Positions 19,855 to 29,751 of a DNA stretch of 36,646 nt are shown in pieces. The stretch comes from Parashewanella hymeniacidonis (GTDB lineage: Bacteria > Pseudomonadota > Gammaproteobacteria > Enterobacterales > Shewanellaceae). The first letter of the stretch is position 1; every line of letters begins with the position of its first letter. Location: contig NZ_JAFEUN010000042.1 in the NCBI RefSeq assembly GCF_016900895.1, forward strand, positions 1 to 36,646. The letters are read 5' to 3'. Position numbers and translations under genes: made by a program. Under the pieces are notes generated by a model. It was not told the DNA's origin. It worked only from the letters and a program-made list of their open reading frames with translations, and searched no databases.

Positions 19855-21987
19855 TTACTGAGTTGCCTGAATCGCAGTCAGAGCAATGGTATAAACAATG
19901 TCGTCCACCAATGCGCCGCGAGATAAGTCATTCACAGGCTTACGCATACCTTGAAGCATTGGACCAATACTGATCAAATCAGCACTTCTTTGTACAGCTT
20001 TGTAGGTTGTATTACCCGTATTTAAATCAGGGAAAACAAATACCGTCGCTTGACCAGCTACTGGGCTGTCAGGAGCTTTAGAACGGGCCACGTTTTCCAT
20101 TACAGCAGCATCATACTGAAGTGGGCCATCAATCATTAGATCAGGGCGTTTTGTTTTAGCAATTTCCGTTGCTTCACGCACTTTTTCTACATCACTACCT
20201 GTTCCAGATGTGCCAGTTGAGTAACTGATCATGGCAACTTTAGGGTCAATGCCAAATGCTTTTGCTGAGTCTGCTGACTGAATCGCAATATCTGCAAGTT
20301 GCTCAGCGTTTGGAACTGGATTAATCGCACAGTCACCATACACAAATACTTGGTCAGGCATCAACATAAAGAAGATGGATGAGACTAAGCTTGAACCTGG
20401 TGCAGTTTTAATCAATTGCAATGGTGGGCGAATGGTATTTGCCGTAGTGTTCACAGCACCAGAGACAATGCCATCAACCTCATCATTTGAAAGCATCATT
20501 GTACCTAATACCATGTTGTCTTTTAACTGCTCTTTAGCGACAACCTCAGTGAGTCCTTTATGACGACGAAGTTCAAGCATTGGTTCCACATAGTTATTGC
20601 GAACCGCTGTTGGATCGATGATCGTAACGCCTTCGCCAAGATCAACTTGTTGCAGCTCAGCGGTACGACGGATTTCATCTTCATTGCCTAAAAGTACGCA
20701 CTTAGCAATACCGCGCTCTGCACAAATGGCTGCAGCTTGAATTGTTCTTGGCTCTTCGCCTTCAGGAAGTACAATGGTTTTAGCTGCTGCACGAGCAAGT
20801 TCTGTCAGCTTATAACGGAATGCTGGTGGTGATAAACGATGTTCACGCTGTGTGCCTTTAGCAATACTTTCTACCCAGCTGGAATCAATGCTTTGAGCAA
20901 CGAATTGCTGAACAGATTCGATACGAACAGAGTCATCAACGGGCACTTCGTGGTCAAAACGTTGGATATTTAATGATGTTTGCCATGTATTGGTATCGAT
21001 CATAAACACCGGAAGCCCAGTTTCAAACGCTTGGTTACAAAGCTTTAGAATTTCAGGTTCAGGCTCGTAGCTGCCAGTGAGTAATAAGGCACCGATTTTA
21101 ACGCCGTTCATGGCAGCTAAACAGGCTGAAACAATCACATCTGAGCGATCACCTGAGGTGACAATCAGTGAACCTGTTTTTAGGTGAGTTACCATATTTG
21201 GAATACTGCGAGCACAGAAGGTTACCTTACGAAGGCGACGAGTATGCATATCACCAGCATTTAAGATTTTTGCACTCAAATGTTTAGCTAAGTCAGATGC
21301 TCTCGGTGCAACAAGCTCAACGTTGTATGGCACTTTACCAAGGATTTTAACTGGTGGTTGCTTCGGCATATCAAAGCTATCAATAGCCGGCTCATTATTA
21401 CCATCAGGATCAAATACTTCTGAAAGGTCAGGGCGAGTTCGACCCTCTTCATCAACAGGTGCATTGACTTTGTTGATAATGGCACCAATCAAACTTTTAT
21501 TCTTTTTACCACCCCAAGATTGGTGAGTGATCTTTAGACGGCTATTAAATTCTGCTGGAGTATCAGTACCTGGTGTTCCAACGAATACAACATCAGCATC
21601 AAGTGCTTTAGCAATTGCTGAGTTAATCTCATCAGCAAATGGATGTTGTCGAGTTGGCACTAAGCCTTCTATAACCAGTAATTCAGTGTTATGAGCACAA
21701 GAAGAAGTGCGAGCAATGATTTGCTCCATCAGAACATCAGTTTGTTCTGAGCTGATAAGCTTTTCTGCATAACCCATTGAAAATGGTTCTAGCGGGTTCA
21801 CCGTAGGTGAAGTACTAAGAATTGTCGTCGAACGCTCAGGGCCATGATCACTTGGTCTCAGTTGAGAGATTGGTTTAAAGAATTGCACTTTAATACCGTG
21901 CTGCTCAAGGGCGCGTACCATGCCAAGACTGATTGAGGTTAAACCTACGCTAGTACCCATCGGGACAAGCATAATTTTCCGCGTCAT
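19855..21987 (-). CDS. pta: phosphate acetyltransferase (long form)
   Basis: The 710-residue protein matches the long enterobacterial-type Pta (E. coli 714). It converts acetyl-CoA and phosphate to acetyl phosphate and CoA, the first step of acetate excretion. The N-terminal half is the P-loop-like/DRTGG regulatory part (MGTSVGLTS near the start; [10 protein letters not shown] at about 275). The C-terminal half is the catalytic PTA_PTB domain (about 385-710) with [23 protein letters not shown] and the C-terminal [18 protein letters not shown]. It lies 62 bp downstream of ackA in the same direction, with a stem-loop between. The order ackA-pta is standard. Confidence 0.97.
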   Translation of the reverse strand: MTRKIMLVPMGTSVGLTSISLGMVRALEQHGIKVQFFKPISQLRPSDHGPERSTTILSTSPTVNPLEPFSMGYAEKLISSEQTDVLMEQIIARTSSCAHNTELLVIEGLVPTRQHPFADEINSAIAKALDADVVFVGTPGTDTPAEFNSRLKITHQSWGGKKNKSLIGAIINKVNAPVDEEGRTRPDLSEVFDPDGNNEPAIDSFDMPKQPPVKILGKVPYNVELVAPRASDLAKHLSAKILNAGDMHTRRLRKVTFCARSIPNMVTHLKTGSLIVTSGDRSDVIVSACLAAMNGVKIGALLLTGSYEPEPEILKLCNQAFETGLPVFMIDTNTWQTSLNIQRFDHEVPVDDSVRIESVQQFVAQSIDSSWVESIAKGTQREHRLSPPAFRYKLTELARAAAKTIVLPEGEEPRTIQAAAICAERGIAKCVLLGNEDEIRRTAELQQVDLGEGVTIIDPTAVRNNYVEPMLELRRHKGLTEVVAKEQLKDNMVLGTMMLSNDEVDGIVSGAVNTTANTIRPPLQLIKTAPGSSLVSSIFFMLMPDQVFVYGDCAINPVPNAEQLADIAIQSADSAKAFGIDPKVAMISYSTGTSGTGSDVEKVREATEIAKTKRPDLMIDGPLQYDAAVMENVARSKAPDSPVAGQATVFVFPDLNTGNTTYKAVQRSADLISIGPMLQGMRKPVNDLSRGALVDDIVYTIALTAIQATQ

Positions 21988-22017
21988 AGTGACTCCAAAG
22001 TGACAACGTAAAACAGA

Positions 22018-22037
22018 AACGCCGCTTTTCAGCGGCG
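22018..22037 (-). terminator. stem-loop between ackA and pta
   Basis: CGCCGCT and AGCGGCG (22020-22037) form a 7 bp GC-rich stem with a 4-nt loop. On the minus strand it is followed by TTTCTGTTTT. Its place inside an operon suggests an attenuator or processing site that lowers pta relative to ackA. Confidence 0.6.
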
Positions 22038-22049
22038 ACCTAAAGTAAC

Positions 22050-23249
22050 TTACTTATTGATAAGTTTAATTGAATCTTGTGCAATTACCCATTCTTCATT
22101 GGTTGGGATAACCATTGCAATCGGGCTACCTTCAGCAGTGATGACACCTTTATTACCAAAGCGTGCAGCTTGGTTACGGGCTTTATCAACATTGAAATTG
22201 AAGATGCTTAAATGGTTTAGCACTTTTTCACGGATTAAATCAGAGTTCTCACCAATACCACCTGTAAAGATAATGGCATCTAAACGACCCAGTGGAACGG
22301 TATAAGACGCAATGTATTTTGCAAGACGATAGCAGAAGATTTCTAGTGCTAGTTTTGCACCTTTATGTCCTTCTTCATAGCCTTCTTCAATACCACGGCA
22401 GTCGTTAGTGAGTTCAGATATTCCAAGCAGTCCGCTTTGCTTGTTCAGTAAGTTATTTACTTCATCAAGGGTGTAGCCAAGCTGATTAACTAAGTGAAAA
22501 ATGATTGAAGGATCAAGATCGCCAGAACGAGTACCCATCACTAGACCTTCAAGCGGCGTTAGCCCCATAGAAGTGTCAACACTCTTACCGTTTTTAATGG
22601 CTGTTACTGAAGCGCCATTACCCAGATGAGCACAAATTACATTAGTTTCTGAAATATCTTTATTCAGAACTTTTGCAGCTTCACGGCTAACAAATAGATG
22701 GCTTGTGCCATGCATACCATAGCGACGTACACCATTTTCTCGATACAGTTTGTATGGAAGAGCATAAATAAATGATTCTTCAGGCATTGTTTGATGGAAA
22801 GCGGTATCAAACACTGCAACCTGAGGAAGATTTGGAAATGAAGCTTGTGCTGCGCGAATTCCGATTAAATGAGCAGGATTATGAAGAGGTGCAAGAGAAA
22901 CACATTCTTTGATACCTTTAACTACTTGCTCATCAATAACGACTGAGTGTGTGAATTTCTCACCACCATGAACTACACGGTGACCGATAGCTTGTATTTG
23001 CTCAGCAAGTTCTGGTTGTGCAGCTAGGATTTTATTTACAATAAACTCAATTGCTTCGCGATGAGCGGTAAAAGCACCTAAATCAGCTTGTTGCTTTTCA
23101 CCATTAGTTTTCCACTTAATTCTTGAATTTTCTAAGCCAAAACACTCGGCTAGGCCTGAAATTCTGTCTTCACCTGTTTGGGCGTCCATAACCGCAAACT
23201 TTAGTGACGAACTACCGCAATTAAGCACTAAAACAAATTGATTGGACAT
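22050..23249 (-). CDS. ackA: acetate kinase
   Basis: The 399-residue protein has the acetokinase signatures: [11 protein letters not shown] near residue 10, [10 protein letters not shown] near 90, [11 protein letters not shown] near 207, and FTGGIGENS near 327. AckA transfers phosphate from acetyl phosphate to ADP, giving acetate and ATP, in the cytoplasm. GAAGG lies 8 nt before the ATG. A good promoter lies directly upstream, its -35 overlapping a perfect palindrome. The yfbV gene is divergent, as in many gammaproteobacteria. Confidence 0.98.
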   Translation of the reverse strand: MSNQFVLVLNCGSSSLKFAVMDAQTGEDRISGLAECFGLENSRIKWKTNGEKQQADLGAFTAHREAIEFIVNKILAAQPELAEQIQAIGHRVVHGGEKFTHSVVIDEQVVKGIKECVSLAPLHNPAHLIGIRAAQASFPNLPQVAVFDTAFHQTMPEESFIYALPYKLYRENGVRRYGMHGTSHLFVSREAAKVLNKDISETNVICAHLGNGASVTAIKNGKSVDTSMGLTPLEGLVMGTRSGDLDPSIIFHLVNQLGYTLDEVNNLLNKQSGLLGISELTNDCRGIEEGYEEGHKGAKLALEIFCYRLAKYIASYTVPLGRLDAIIFTGGIGENSDLIREKVLNHLSIFNFNVDKARNQAARFGNKGVITAEGSPIAMVIPTNEEWVIAQDSIKLINK

Positions 23250-23270
23250 GGTTAAACCTTCTGCAATTGT

Positions 23271-23299
23271 GTATTAAATTTAATTCATAAATAGCCCAA
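23271..23299 (-). promoter_or_regulatory. putative ackA-pta promoter
   Basis: On the minus strand TTGGGC (23299-23294) and TAATAC (23276-23271) are separated by 17 bp. The start codon lies 22 nt past the -10. Confidence 0.55.
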
Positions 23300-23315
23300 A
23301 AAGCAGTTTTGGGCT
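23293..23315. repeat. perfect palindrome over the ackA -35 region
   Basis: AGCCCAAAA (23293-23301), loop AGCAG, and TTTTGGGCT (23307-23315) form a 9 bp inverted repeat. It covers the predicted ackA -35 and lies in the ackA/yfbV divergent gap, so an operator is more likely than a terminator. I cannot name the factor. Confidence 0.5.
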
Positions 23316-23389
23316 TGAAAACTGGTTTCCATAGCATTCGCTATGCTATGCTCAAATTAGAAGTATTAAGTCGGGAGACCTTTCAAACA

Positions 23390-23827
23390 ATGACAATTAT
23401 AAAAAAATTACGTACTGGTCATCGTTATATGAAAACTTGGCCTATGGTAAAACAACTAGGTTATTTCTTTCCCGAATATCGAGTAGTCAAAGCTACTCAA
23501 GTTGCCATTTTTTCAATGCCTTTATTGGCAATTGTTAGCTGTGGCTCACAGCTGTATTTTTCTGGTTGGGATGCATTACCACAAGCCGTTTGTTATGCAC
23601 TGTTCTTTTTAAGCTTGCCACTCCAAGGGCTCATTTGGCTTGGTTGGCGTGCTGAACACCCTTTACCGTTAACTATTTTTAGCTGGGGACAAGAGCTTTG
23701 TTCAAAACTGACTTCAATGGGAGTCCATTGTAAGCCGCTCACTGCGAAAGCGTGTTATTTCGATATCGCTTTGCTTCTAAAAACTGCTTTTGAGCGTCTT
23801 GAGCCTGATTACTGGGAACAACTTTAA
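23390..23827 (+). CDS. yfbV: YfbV family (UPF0208) membrane protein
   Basis: With the ATG at 23390 the product has 145 residues (E. coli YfbV 151). An upstream in-frame TTG would add 27 residues not expected in the family. Family blocks are G-HYxKTWP (GHRYMKTWPMVKQL), the pair of membrane segments at about 42-62 and 72-92 ending LPLQGLIWLGWR, and the C-terminal LKTAFERLEPDYWEQL. E. coli YfbV limits the effects of the Ter macrodomain protein MatP; whether that holds here is unknown. It is divergent from ackA and converges on pflA, with 6 bp between stops. Confidence 0.88.
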   Translation: MTIIKKLRTGHRYMKTWPMVKQLGYFFPEYRVVKATQVAIFSMPLLAIVSCGSQLYFSGWDALPQAVCYALFFLSLPLQGLIWLGWRAEHPLPLTIFSWGQELCSKLTSMGVHCKPLTAKACYFDIALLLKTAFERLEPDYWEQL

Positions 23828-23833
23828 CTTTTT

Positions 23834-24574
23834 CTAATAGCTTGCATTAATTCCCATATCGGTAAATATTTTCTTCACTTCTTCCATGACTTCTCGTGAT
23901 GGAGGATGTATCTCTGTGAGCTGATAATCTTCTCCCATCGCTTCCCATTTATGCTTACCTAATTCGTGGTAAGGAAGTAATTCAACCTTTTCGACATTGG
24001 TCATGGGTTTTACAAATTCAGCTAACTTTTTTGCGGACTCAATATCTTCAGTAAATCCACCAACGACAACATATCGAATCCATGTTTTCTGATTCTTTTT
24101 CGCTAAGTATTCTGCAAATTGTAATGTTCGGTGATTACTGACTTTAGTAAGCAATATGTGTTTGTCATCATCCATTTGCTTTATATCGAGTAATACTAGG
24201 TCGGTATTATCTAACAATCTATCTATGTCTGCTGTGTACTTGCGCACAAAACCGTTAGTATCGAGACACGTGTGTAAATTTTCTTTTTTACAGGCTTCAA
24301 ATAAATCAGCAACAAATTCAGCTTGAAGAATGGCTTCGCCGCCACTGGCAGTAACACCACCATTACTCGACTCTAGAAAAGGGCGATATGTTGTTATTTG
24401 AGACATAAGTTCATCAATAGTGACTTCTTTACCGCCGTCTAAATCCCAAGTGTCTCGATTATGGCAATATTGACAACGCATTAAGCATCCTTGCATAAAG
24501 GCGATAAAACGGATGCCTGGACCGTCTACAGTTCCAAAAGACTCCACTGAATGAATGCGACCATTAATTGCCAT
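23834..24574 (-). CDS. pflA: pyruvate formate-lyase activating enzyme
   Basis: The 246-residue radical SAM enzyme installs the glycyl radical on PflB. The 4Fe-4S motif CxxxCxxC is at Cys30, Cys34 and Cys37 ([15 protein letters not shown]). The family start [15 protein letters not shown] and the SAM-binding GGEA ([10 protein letters not shown]) are present. Length equals that of E. coli PflA (246). It lies 99 bp downstream of pflB in the same direction, with a strong stem-loop between. Cytoplasmic; active only without oxygen. Confidence 0.97.
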   Translation of the reverse strand: MAINGRIHSVESFGTVDGPGIRFIAFMQGCLMRCQYCHNRDTWDLDGGKEVTIDELMSQITTYRPFLESSNGGVTASGGEAILQAEFVADLFEACKKENLHTCLDTNGFVRKYTADIDRLLDNTDLVLLDIKQMDDDKHILLTKVSNHRTLQFAEYLAKKNQKTWIRYVVVGGFTEDIESAKKLAEFVKPMTNVEKVELLPYHELGKHKWEAMGEDYQLTEIHPPSREVMEEVKKIFTDMGINASY

Positions 24575-24633
24575 GAGTTTACCTAATAAATAGTGCTATT
24601 TCTGAAATACAAACGGATGAACTTTAGAAATAA

Positions 24634-24663
24634 CACTGCCAACAAACGAATCTGTTGGCAGTG
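24634..24663 (-). terminator. stem-loop between pflB and pflA
   Basis: CACTGCCAACA (24634-24644) and TGTTGGCAGTG (24653-24663) form an 11 bp perfect stem with an 8-nt loop. The minus-strand tail (TTATTTCT) is a poor T-run. It is probably a 3'-end stabiliser or partial terminator that keeps pflB mRNA above pflA. Confidence 0.6.
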
Positions 24664-24673
24664 ATTTTAAGCC

Positions 24674-26959
24674 TTACAGAGACTTAGTGAAAGTACGTGC
24701 GATAACGTCTTGTTGCTGTTCTGTGGTCAGTGAGTTGAACCTCACTGCGTAACCAGAAACACGGATTGTTAGCTGTGGGTACTTGTCTGGATGAACAACG
24801 GCATCTTCAAGCATCTCACGGTTCATCACATTCACGTTCAAGTGTTGACCACCTTCACGGTTATCGTTATGAGCAAAATAACCGTCCATCAAAGCTGCAA
24901 GGTTCTTACGACGACTGTCATCATCTTTACCCAGTGCGTTTGGCACGATAGAGAAAGTATATGAAATCCCGTCTTGTGCGTGAGCAAATGGCAGTTTCGC
25001 AACAGAAGTCAAAGAAGCAATTGCACCATTTTCGTCACGACCGTGCATCGGATTTGCACCTGGAGCAAATGGAGCACCTGCTGGACGACCATCAGGAGTA
25101 TTACCTGTCTTCTTACCATAAACCACGTTTGAAGTGATGGTTAAGATAGATTGTGTTGGAATTGCATCACGGTACATTTTCTTGTTGCGGATTTTCGCCA
25201 TAAAGCGTTCAACAAGATCGCAAGCAATGTCATCAACACGAGGGTCATTGTTACCAAATTTCGGATAGTCGCCACTGATGTCGAAATCAACAGCAATACC
25301 ATTTTCATCACGAACAGGTTTTACTTCAGCAAATTTGATTGCTGACAAGCTGTCTGCTGCAATAGAAAGACCGGCGATACCACAAGCCATAGTACGACGA
25401 ACATCACGATCATGTAGCGCCATTAATGCTGCTTCATAGCTGTATTTGTCGTGCATGAAATGGATTGAGTTTAGTGCAGTCACATATTGTGTGGCTAACC
25501 AGTCCATTAGGGTATCAAGACGGCCCATTACATCATCGTAATTAAGTACATCATCAGTAATCGCATCAGATTTAGGAGCTACTTGCGCTTTTGATTTTTC
25601 ATCAACGCCACCATTGATAGCGTAAAGCATGGTTTTCGCTAAGTTGGCACGAGCACCAAAGAACTGCATGTGTTGTCCAATAATCATTGGGCTCACACAA
25701 CATGCAATTGCATAGTCATCAGATTCAAAATCAGGACGCATTAGGTCGTCATTTTCATACTGAATAGAGCTGGTATCGATAGATACTTTAGCACTGTACT
25801 TTTTGAAGTTTTCAGGAAGCTTATCAGACCAAAGTACGGTGATGTTTGGCTCTGGGCTTGGTCCCATAGTGTAAAGCGTATTCAAGAAACGGAAGCTGCT
25901 CTTAGTAACAAGAGTACGACCATCTAAGCTCATACCAGCTACAGATTCTGTTGCCCAAATTGGGTCACCTGAGAACAACTCATCGTATTCAGGAGTGCGT
26001 AGGAAACGAACCATACGAAGTTTCATTACGAAATGGTCAACCATTTCTTGAGCTTGTTCTTCAGTGATTACGCCGTTCTTAATATCACGTTCGATGTAGA
26101 TATCTAGGAAAGAAGACGTACGGCCAAGAGACATTGCAGCACCGTTTTGGCTCTTAACTGCTGCTAGGTAACCAAAATAAGTCCATTGAATAGCTTCTTG
26201 TGCATTGACGGCAGGGCGAGAAATATCGGAACCGTATTTAGCCGCCATTTTTTTCATTTGTGCAAGTGAACGATGTTGCTCTGCAATTTCTTCACGAAGT
26301 TGCATTACTTCAGCTACTTTTTCACCAGCTTCAAACTGAGCTTGAAGCGAGTGGAATTGAGCTAGCTTGTCTTTCATCAAGAAGTCGATACCGTAAAGTG
26401 CAATTCGGCGGTAATCACCAATAATACGACCACGACCATAAGCATCAGGTAAACCCGTCAGTACACCCGACTTACGACAAGCAAGGATTTCTGGAGTATA
26501 CACATCAAAAACACCTTGGTTGTGTGTTTTACGAAGCTCTGAGTATACGTATTTGACATCAGCATCTAATTCACGGTCATAAGCTTTACAAGAACCTTCA
26601 ACCATTCTGATACCACCGTTAGGTAGCATTGCACGTTTAAGTGGTGCATCAGTTTGTAAACCAACAATCGTTTCAAGGTCTTTGTTAATGTAACCAGCAT
26701 CATGAGATGTGATGGTTGAAACCATTTTTGTATCAAAATCAACAGGTGCGTGAGTACTGTTCTCTTGCTTGATACCTTCCATGACTTTAGCCCACAGAGT
26801 ATTTGTTGACTCTGTAGCACCTGCTAAGAAAGATTCATCACCTTCATAAGGAGTATAGTTTTTTTGGATGAAGTCACGGACGTTAACTTCTGATTTCCAA
26901 TCACCTGAGTTGAAGCCTTCCCAAGCGTTACTGAATAATTCTGCATTTTCGGTTGTCAT
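24674..26959 (-). CDS. pflB: formate C-acetyltransferase (pyruvate formate-lyase)
   Basis: With ATG at 26959 the protein has 761 residues (E. coli 760); AAGGT lies 6 nt upstream. The longer in-frame start at 26989 is not needed. The catalytic cysteine pair is Cys420-Cys421 in ACCVSPM. The glycyl radical site is Gly736 in RVSGYAVRF near the C-terminus. PflB cleaves pyruvate with CoA into acetyl-CoA and formate during anaerobic growth. Its product feeds pta-ackA nearby, and pflA downstream activates it. A PdhR-type palindrome 166 bp upstream suggests pyruvate-responsive control. I did not see a convincing FNR box in the 587 bp upstream gap. Confidence 0.98.
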   Translation of the reverse strand: MTTENAELFSNAWEGFNSGDWKSEVNVRDFIQKNYTPYEGDESFLAGATESTNTLWAKVMEGIKQENSTHAPVDFDTKMVSTITSHDAGYINKDLETIVGLQTDAPLKRAMLPNGGIRMVEGSCKAYDRELDADVKYVYSELRKTHNQGVFDVYTPEILACRKSGVLTGLPDAYGRGRIIGDYRRIALYGIDFLMKDKLAQFHSLQAQFEAGEKVAEVMQLREEIAEQHRSLAQMKKMAAKYGSDISRPAVNAQEAIQWTYFGYLAAVKSQNGAAMSLGRTSSFLDIYIERDIKNGVITEEQAQEMVDHFVMKLRMVRFLRTPEYDELFSGDPIWATESVAGMSLDGRTLVTKSSFRFLNTLYTMGPSPEPNITVLWSDKLPENFKKYSAKVSIDTSSIQYENDDLMRPDFESDDYAIACCVSPMIIGQHMQFFGARANLAKTMLYAINGGVDEKSKAQVAPKSDAITDDVLNYDDVMGRLDTLMDWLATQYVTALNSIHFMHDKYSYEAALMALHDRDVRRTMACGIAGLSIAADSLSAIKFAEVKPVRDENGIAVDFDISGDYPKFGNNDPRVDDIACDLVERFMAKIRNKKMYRDAIPTQSILTITSNVVYGKKTGNTPDGRPAGAPFAPGANPMHGRDENGAIASLTSVAKLPFAHAQDGISYTFSIVPNALGKDDDSRRKNLAALMDGYFAHNDNREGGQHLNVNVMNREMLEDAVVHPDKYPQLTIRVSGYAVRFNSLTTEQQQDVIARTFTKSL

Positions 26960-27546
26960 ACCACTACCTTCTATTTGGAAATAATGCAAATTGGCCTATG
27001 AGCTGTAACTTTAAAAAAGAAGCTGAAAGCTACAAGGGCATCGGTCAGCATTTAAAAATAACATTTTGGTTTGCTTCTTACTGTATGAAAAACAGCATAA
27101 AACAAATCAAAATCTCACTCTGGGTAATTGGTCTTACCAATTAATAGTGATGCTAACATAGTTATCTTTTATTAGCATTGTGTCATGTCACATTATAGGT
27201 ACTTTATTTTGGTTTTTGATTTCTAGATAGTATTTTAAGTGACAAGGTTAAGCAGGAATTCAGAATAATAATAATGATCTGTAAAAAGTAAAAGAATTGA
27301 CTGTGATATGGCATGTTTTTATGTAATGACAAACTGCCTTGTTCCCTTGCTGTAGCAAGAATACACTCACTATTTTATTTAATCATTCTAAGGACAAGCA
27401 AAGATTAAAATTTAGACTATAGTTTAGCGGTAGTTAAACTTGAAAAAATACTTTTTTGCTAAAAGTTTTGGTTTACGTGAAATTTTGTGCTCTGTCTAAG
27501 GGTCTTTCACTGATAATTGACACTATTGCGTATATGGGGATAATCC
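26960..27546. other. 587 bp divergent regulatory gap (pflB / DoxX gene)
   Basis: This is AT-rich with no credible ORF. It holds the PdhR-like operator at 27125-27143, a compact TGTG-CACA inverted repeat near 27178-27195 whose spacing does not fit CRP, and a CTTGCT/AGCAAG repeat near 27350. A TTGACA box lies close to the DoxX gene start, but a -10 at the usual spacing would overlap the start codon. Long multi-promoter leaders are usual for pflB in other gammaproteobacteria. Confidence 0.5.
27125..27143. promoter_or_regulatory. PdhR-type operator upstream of pflB
   Basis: TAATTGGT-CTT-ACCAATTA is a perfect 8+3+8 palindrome and contains the full ATTGGTnnnACCAAT consensus of the GntR-family pyruvate regulator PdhR. 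The regulator gene is not in the window. Its location in front of pflB fits control by pyruvate. Confidence 0.75.
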
Positions 27547-28140
27547 ATGGACTTAACTCAACTTTATAAAAAATTCCTCGGCTTAGTAGGAAACATTGAA
27601 GGGCTTGCGCCATTAGCTCTAAGAATTTATCTCGCTCCGATTTTACTTCAAGCTGGTTACAACAAGTACAGTCACTTTAGTGACACCGTTGCTTGGTTTG
27701 GTAATCCTGATTGGGGATTGGGCTTACCATTCCCAGCTGTAATGGCAACTCTTGCGGTTGGAACAGAATTAGTTGGTTCAGCTTTACTTCTAATTGGTTT
27801 AGCAACTCGTTTAGTTGCAATACCTTTAATGGTGACTATGTTAGTAGCGGCATTTACAGTGCATTGGGAAAACGGCTGGTTAGCGATTGCAGATCCAAGT
27901 TCTTGGTTAGCCAATGAACAAGTTATGGCTTCTGCAGATAAGTTATCTCGTGCGAAAGAAATTTTACAAGAAAATGGTAATTATGATTGGTTAACTTCTT
28001 CCGGAAACTTTGTTGTATTGAACAACGGTATTGAGTTTGCGATTACCTATTTCTTAATGTTATTTGCTGTATTTGTAATGGGTGGTGGTCGTTACTTTAG
28101 TCTTGACTATTACATAGCTAAGAAAAACGGATTAGCGTAA
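27547..28140 (+). CDS. DoxX-family membrane protein
   Basis: The 197-residue protein has four hydrophobic segments. The family start LALRIYLAPILLQAGYNKYSHF (about 23-44) is followed by a second segment with LAVGTELVGSALLLIGLATR (about 69-90), a third (LVAIPLMVTMLVAAFTVHW), and the last before GGGRYFSLDYYI at the C-terminus. DoxX proteins are inner-membrane proteins linked to redox and oxidative-stress functions in some bacteria; no reaction can be assigned here. A loop of about 45 residues (115-155) before the last segment is longer than in minimal members. GGGGAT lies 5 nt before the ATG. It ends in its own stem-loop and is divergent from pflB. Confidence 0.85.
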   Translation: MDLTQLYKKFLGLVGNIEGLAPLALRIYLAPILLQAGYNKYSHFSDTVAWFGNPDWGLGLPFPAVMATLAVGTELVGSALLLIGLATRLVAIPLMVTMLVAAFTVHWENGWLAIADPSSWLANEQVMASADKLSRAKEILQENGNYDWLTSSGNFVVLNNGIEFAITYFLMLFAVFVMGGGRYFSLDYYIAKKNGLA

Positions 28141-28159
28141 TCTATTACTAAAATAATTA

Positions 28160-28187
28160 AATAAGCCGCACAGTATTGCGGCTTATT
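28160..28187 (+). terminator. terminator of the DoxX gene
   Basis: AATAAGCCGCA (28160-28170) and TGCGGCTTATT (28177-28187) form an 11 bp stem with a 6-nt loop. The T-run after it is interrupted (TATATTTC). Confidence 0.7.
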
Positions 28188-28234
28188 TATATTTCGATTT
28201 TGAATGTGTTCGCTGTATTTTTGTTATCAATGAA

Positions 28235-28263
28235 TTGAATCTCGGAATCGGTAACTGTATATT
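28235..28263 (+). promoter_or_regulatory. putative promoter of the nitroreductase gene
   Basis: TTGAAT (28235-28240) and TATATT (28258-28263) are separated by exactly 17 bp, with the ATG 20 nt past the -10. Confidence 0.55.
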
Positions 28264-28283
28264 CAACTAAAATAATTCAAATA

Positions 28284-28844
28284 ATGGATATCACTTTGGA
28301 AGCTAAAGAATTACTTCTTACCAGACATTCATCCCCACGTTTAATTGAGCCTGGTCCAACGAAAGATCAGTTAGAGTTTATTTTGGATGCAGGGGTTCGA
28401 GTTCCAGATCATGCGAGCCTGACTCCTTGGGAATTTATCGTAATTGAAGGTGAGGGCACAAAAAAGTTTTCTGATATTTTGGTTAAAGCTGCAAAAAGAA
28501 ATGATGCCCACCGTCAAGCTCTCGATAAAGCAGCGATGATGCCTTTTAGAGCGCCAACTATTATTGCTATTGTTGCTACTTACAAGCCACATGCAAAAGT
28601 GCCTAAATTAGAGCAAGCTATTTCAGCGGGTTGTGCTGTTATGGCAATGCAACAAGCCTGTTTCACTTTAGGTTTAGGAAGTATTTGGAGAACAGGTGAA
28701 TACGCATATAACACTACTGTTAAGCGTGAAATGGCAATAAATGATAATGATGAAATTGTAGGCTTTCTTTATATCGGTATGCCACCAAGCCCTGTACCTG
28801 AAAAAGCTGCAAAAAAAGGTGAAGATTTTACGCGTTACTTGTAG
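28284..28844 (+). CDS. YdjA-type FMN nitroreductase
   Basis: The 186-residue protein fits the small nitroreductase family, close to E. coli YdjA (183). Family pieces are RHSSPRL near residue 14, AGVRVPDHASLTPWEF (about 36-51) binding FMN, FRAPTIIAIVA, SAGCAVMAMQQA (about 114-125), the GLGSIWRTG segment, and VGFLYIGMP near the C-terminus. Such enzymes are FMN-dependent NAD(P)H oxidoreductases acting as dimers; the natural substrate is not known. It has its own promoter, and the GNAT gene starts 110 bp later behind a GTTAGTT/AACTAAC inverted repeat (28901-28923). Confidence 0.9.
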   Translation: MDITLEAKELLLTRHSSPRLIEPGPTKDQLEFILDAGVRVPDHASLTPWEFIVIEGEGTKKFSDILVKAAKRNDAHRQALDKAAMMPFRAPTIIAIVATYKPHAKVPKLEQAISAGCAVMAMQQACFTLGLGSIWRTGEYAYNTTVKREMAINDNDEIVGFLYIGMPPSPVPEKAAKKGEDFTRYL

Positions 28845-28954
28845 TCATCAATTCATTAATTTTTTTACATATTCATTTATCAAAATATTTTGGTGCTAAA
28901 GTTAGTTAAGTGAAAAAACTAACAGCATCGAAATTTTTTGGTATGGAGTCATGA

Positions 28955-29452
28955 ATGCCACTGATAACTACTGAACGGTTATTGATAAGATTTGTTGATG
29001 ACTCAGATCTTGATTTTATTTTCGAAATAGTCAACTCGCCCGGTTATATACAATTCATTGGCGATAACCGAGTCAGAAGTAAAGAACATGCGAAAGCTTA
29101 TATAATGAATGGCCCTAAAACCAGCTATCAACAGTATGGTTTTGGATTATTTCATGTGAGTTTGAAATCTACTGGTGAGGCTATTGGCCTGGCTGGATTA
29201 ACCAAGCGAGAGTATTTGTCTTTTCCGGAGCTTGGTTATGCATTACTTCCTCGTTATTGGGGGAATGGTTACGCCAAAGAAGCAGCTAAAGCAGTGGTTG
29301 ACTGGGGCTATCAACAAATGAACATTAAAAGGATTATGGCGTTAGTTAAACACGATAATCCAGGTTCACAATCTGTTTTAAGGAGTGTTGGCTTTAAAAA
29401 TGTGCGAGATATTGCCGTGCCAGATGAAGACGAGCCAATGCTTCTGATGGGT
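28955..29452 (+). CDS. GNAT N-acetyltransferase, RimJ/RimL type
   Basis: The 166-residue protein is a GNAT-fold acetyltransferase of the RimJ/RimL-like group. TERLLIRFVDDSDLDFI is the typical start. ELGYALLPRYWGNGYAKEAAKAVVDWGY holds the acetyl-CoA pyrophosphate loop (WGNGYAKEA). The C-terminal NPGSQSVLRSVGF motif is also usual. GGAG lies 6 nt before the ATG. The acceptor is unknown. Its TAG stop (29453-29455) is formed from the TA target duplication plus the first base of the family A element. Before insertion the stop would also have been TAG, so the protein is unchanged. Confidence 0.85.
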
Positions 29453-29454
29453 TA

Positions 29455-29751
29455 GAGGCCGTTCCCGATTAACTATTTCGGTTTGCTGTTGTAGATTTTT
29501 TGTTTGTTCAAGGCGGCGAATGTGAGGTGTAGTTACTCTACATAATCATTCGTTAACGCAGAAGAAACGAAAAATATACACAGCCCTTTGGGTTACACCT
29601 AAAATTGGCAAACTCTTTGTTACTCATCTTTCATTGATCGACATACAAAACTTTCGTTACTGCGTTTAGCCCACTAAACTTCTTTCTTCGTGCCTCGATT
29701 TTGCCAACTTTAGGCAGTAACAAATCGAAATGACTAATTGGGAGCGGCCTC
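29455..29751 (-). mobile_element. MITE-like element, family A copy 2 (297 bp), inverted
   Basis: This is the same length and structure as the element before smc, in opposite orientation, about 93% identical by hand alignment and without indels. Perfect TA duplications flank it (29453-29454 and 29752-29753). The terminal bases GAGGCC... and ...GGCCTC and all internal stems are retained. No ORF. It lies exactly between the stop codons of the convergent GNAT and LysR genes and contributes a base to each. Confidence 0.88.

Noticed and set aside
23309-23389. TTG-initiated extension of yfbV
   Set aside because: The added 27 residues are not part of the family and overlap the palindrome and promoter zone; the ATG at 23390 gives the expected length.
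27178-27195. CRP site upstream of pflB
   Set aside because: The TGTG/CACA arms are 6 nt apart instead of the 8 needed for CRP, so it is not a proper match.
27060-27230. FNR boxes upstream of pflB
   Set aside because: Two TTGAT half-sites occur but the second halves match the consensus at only two of five bases.
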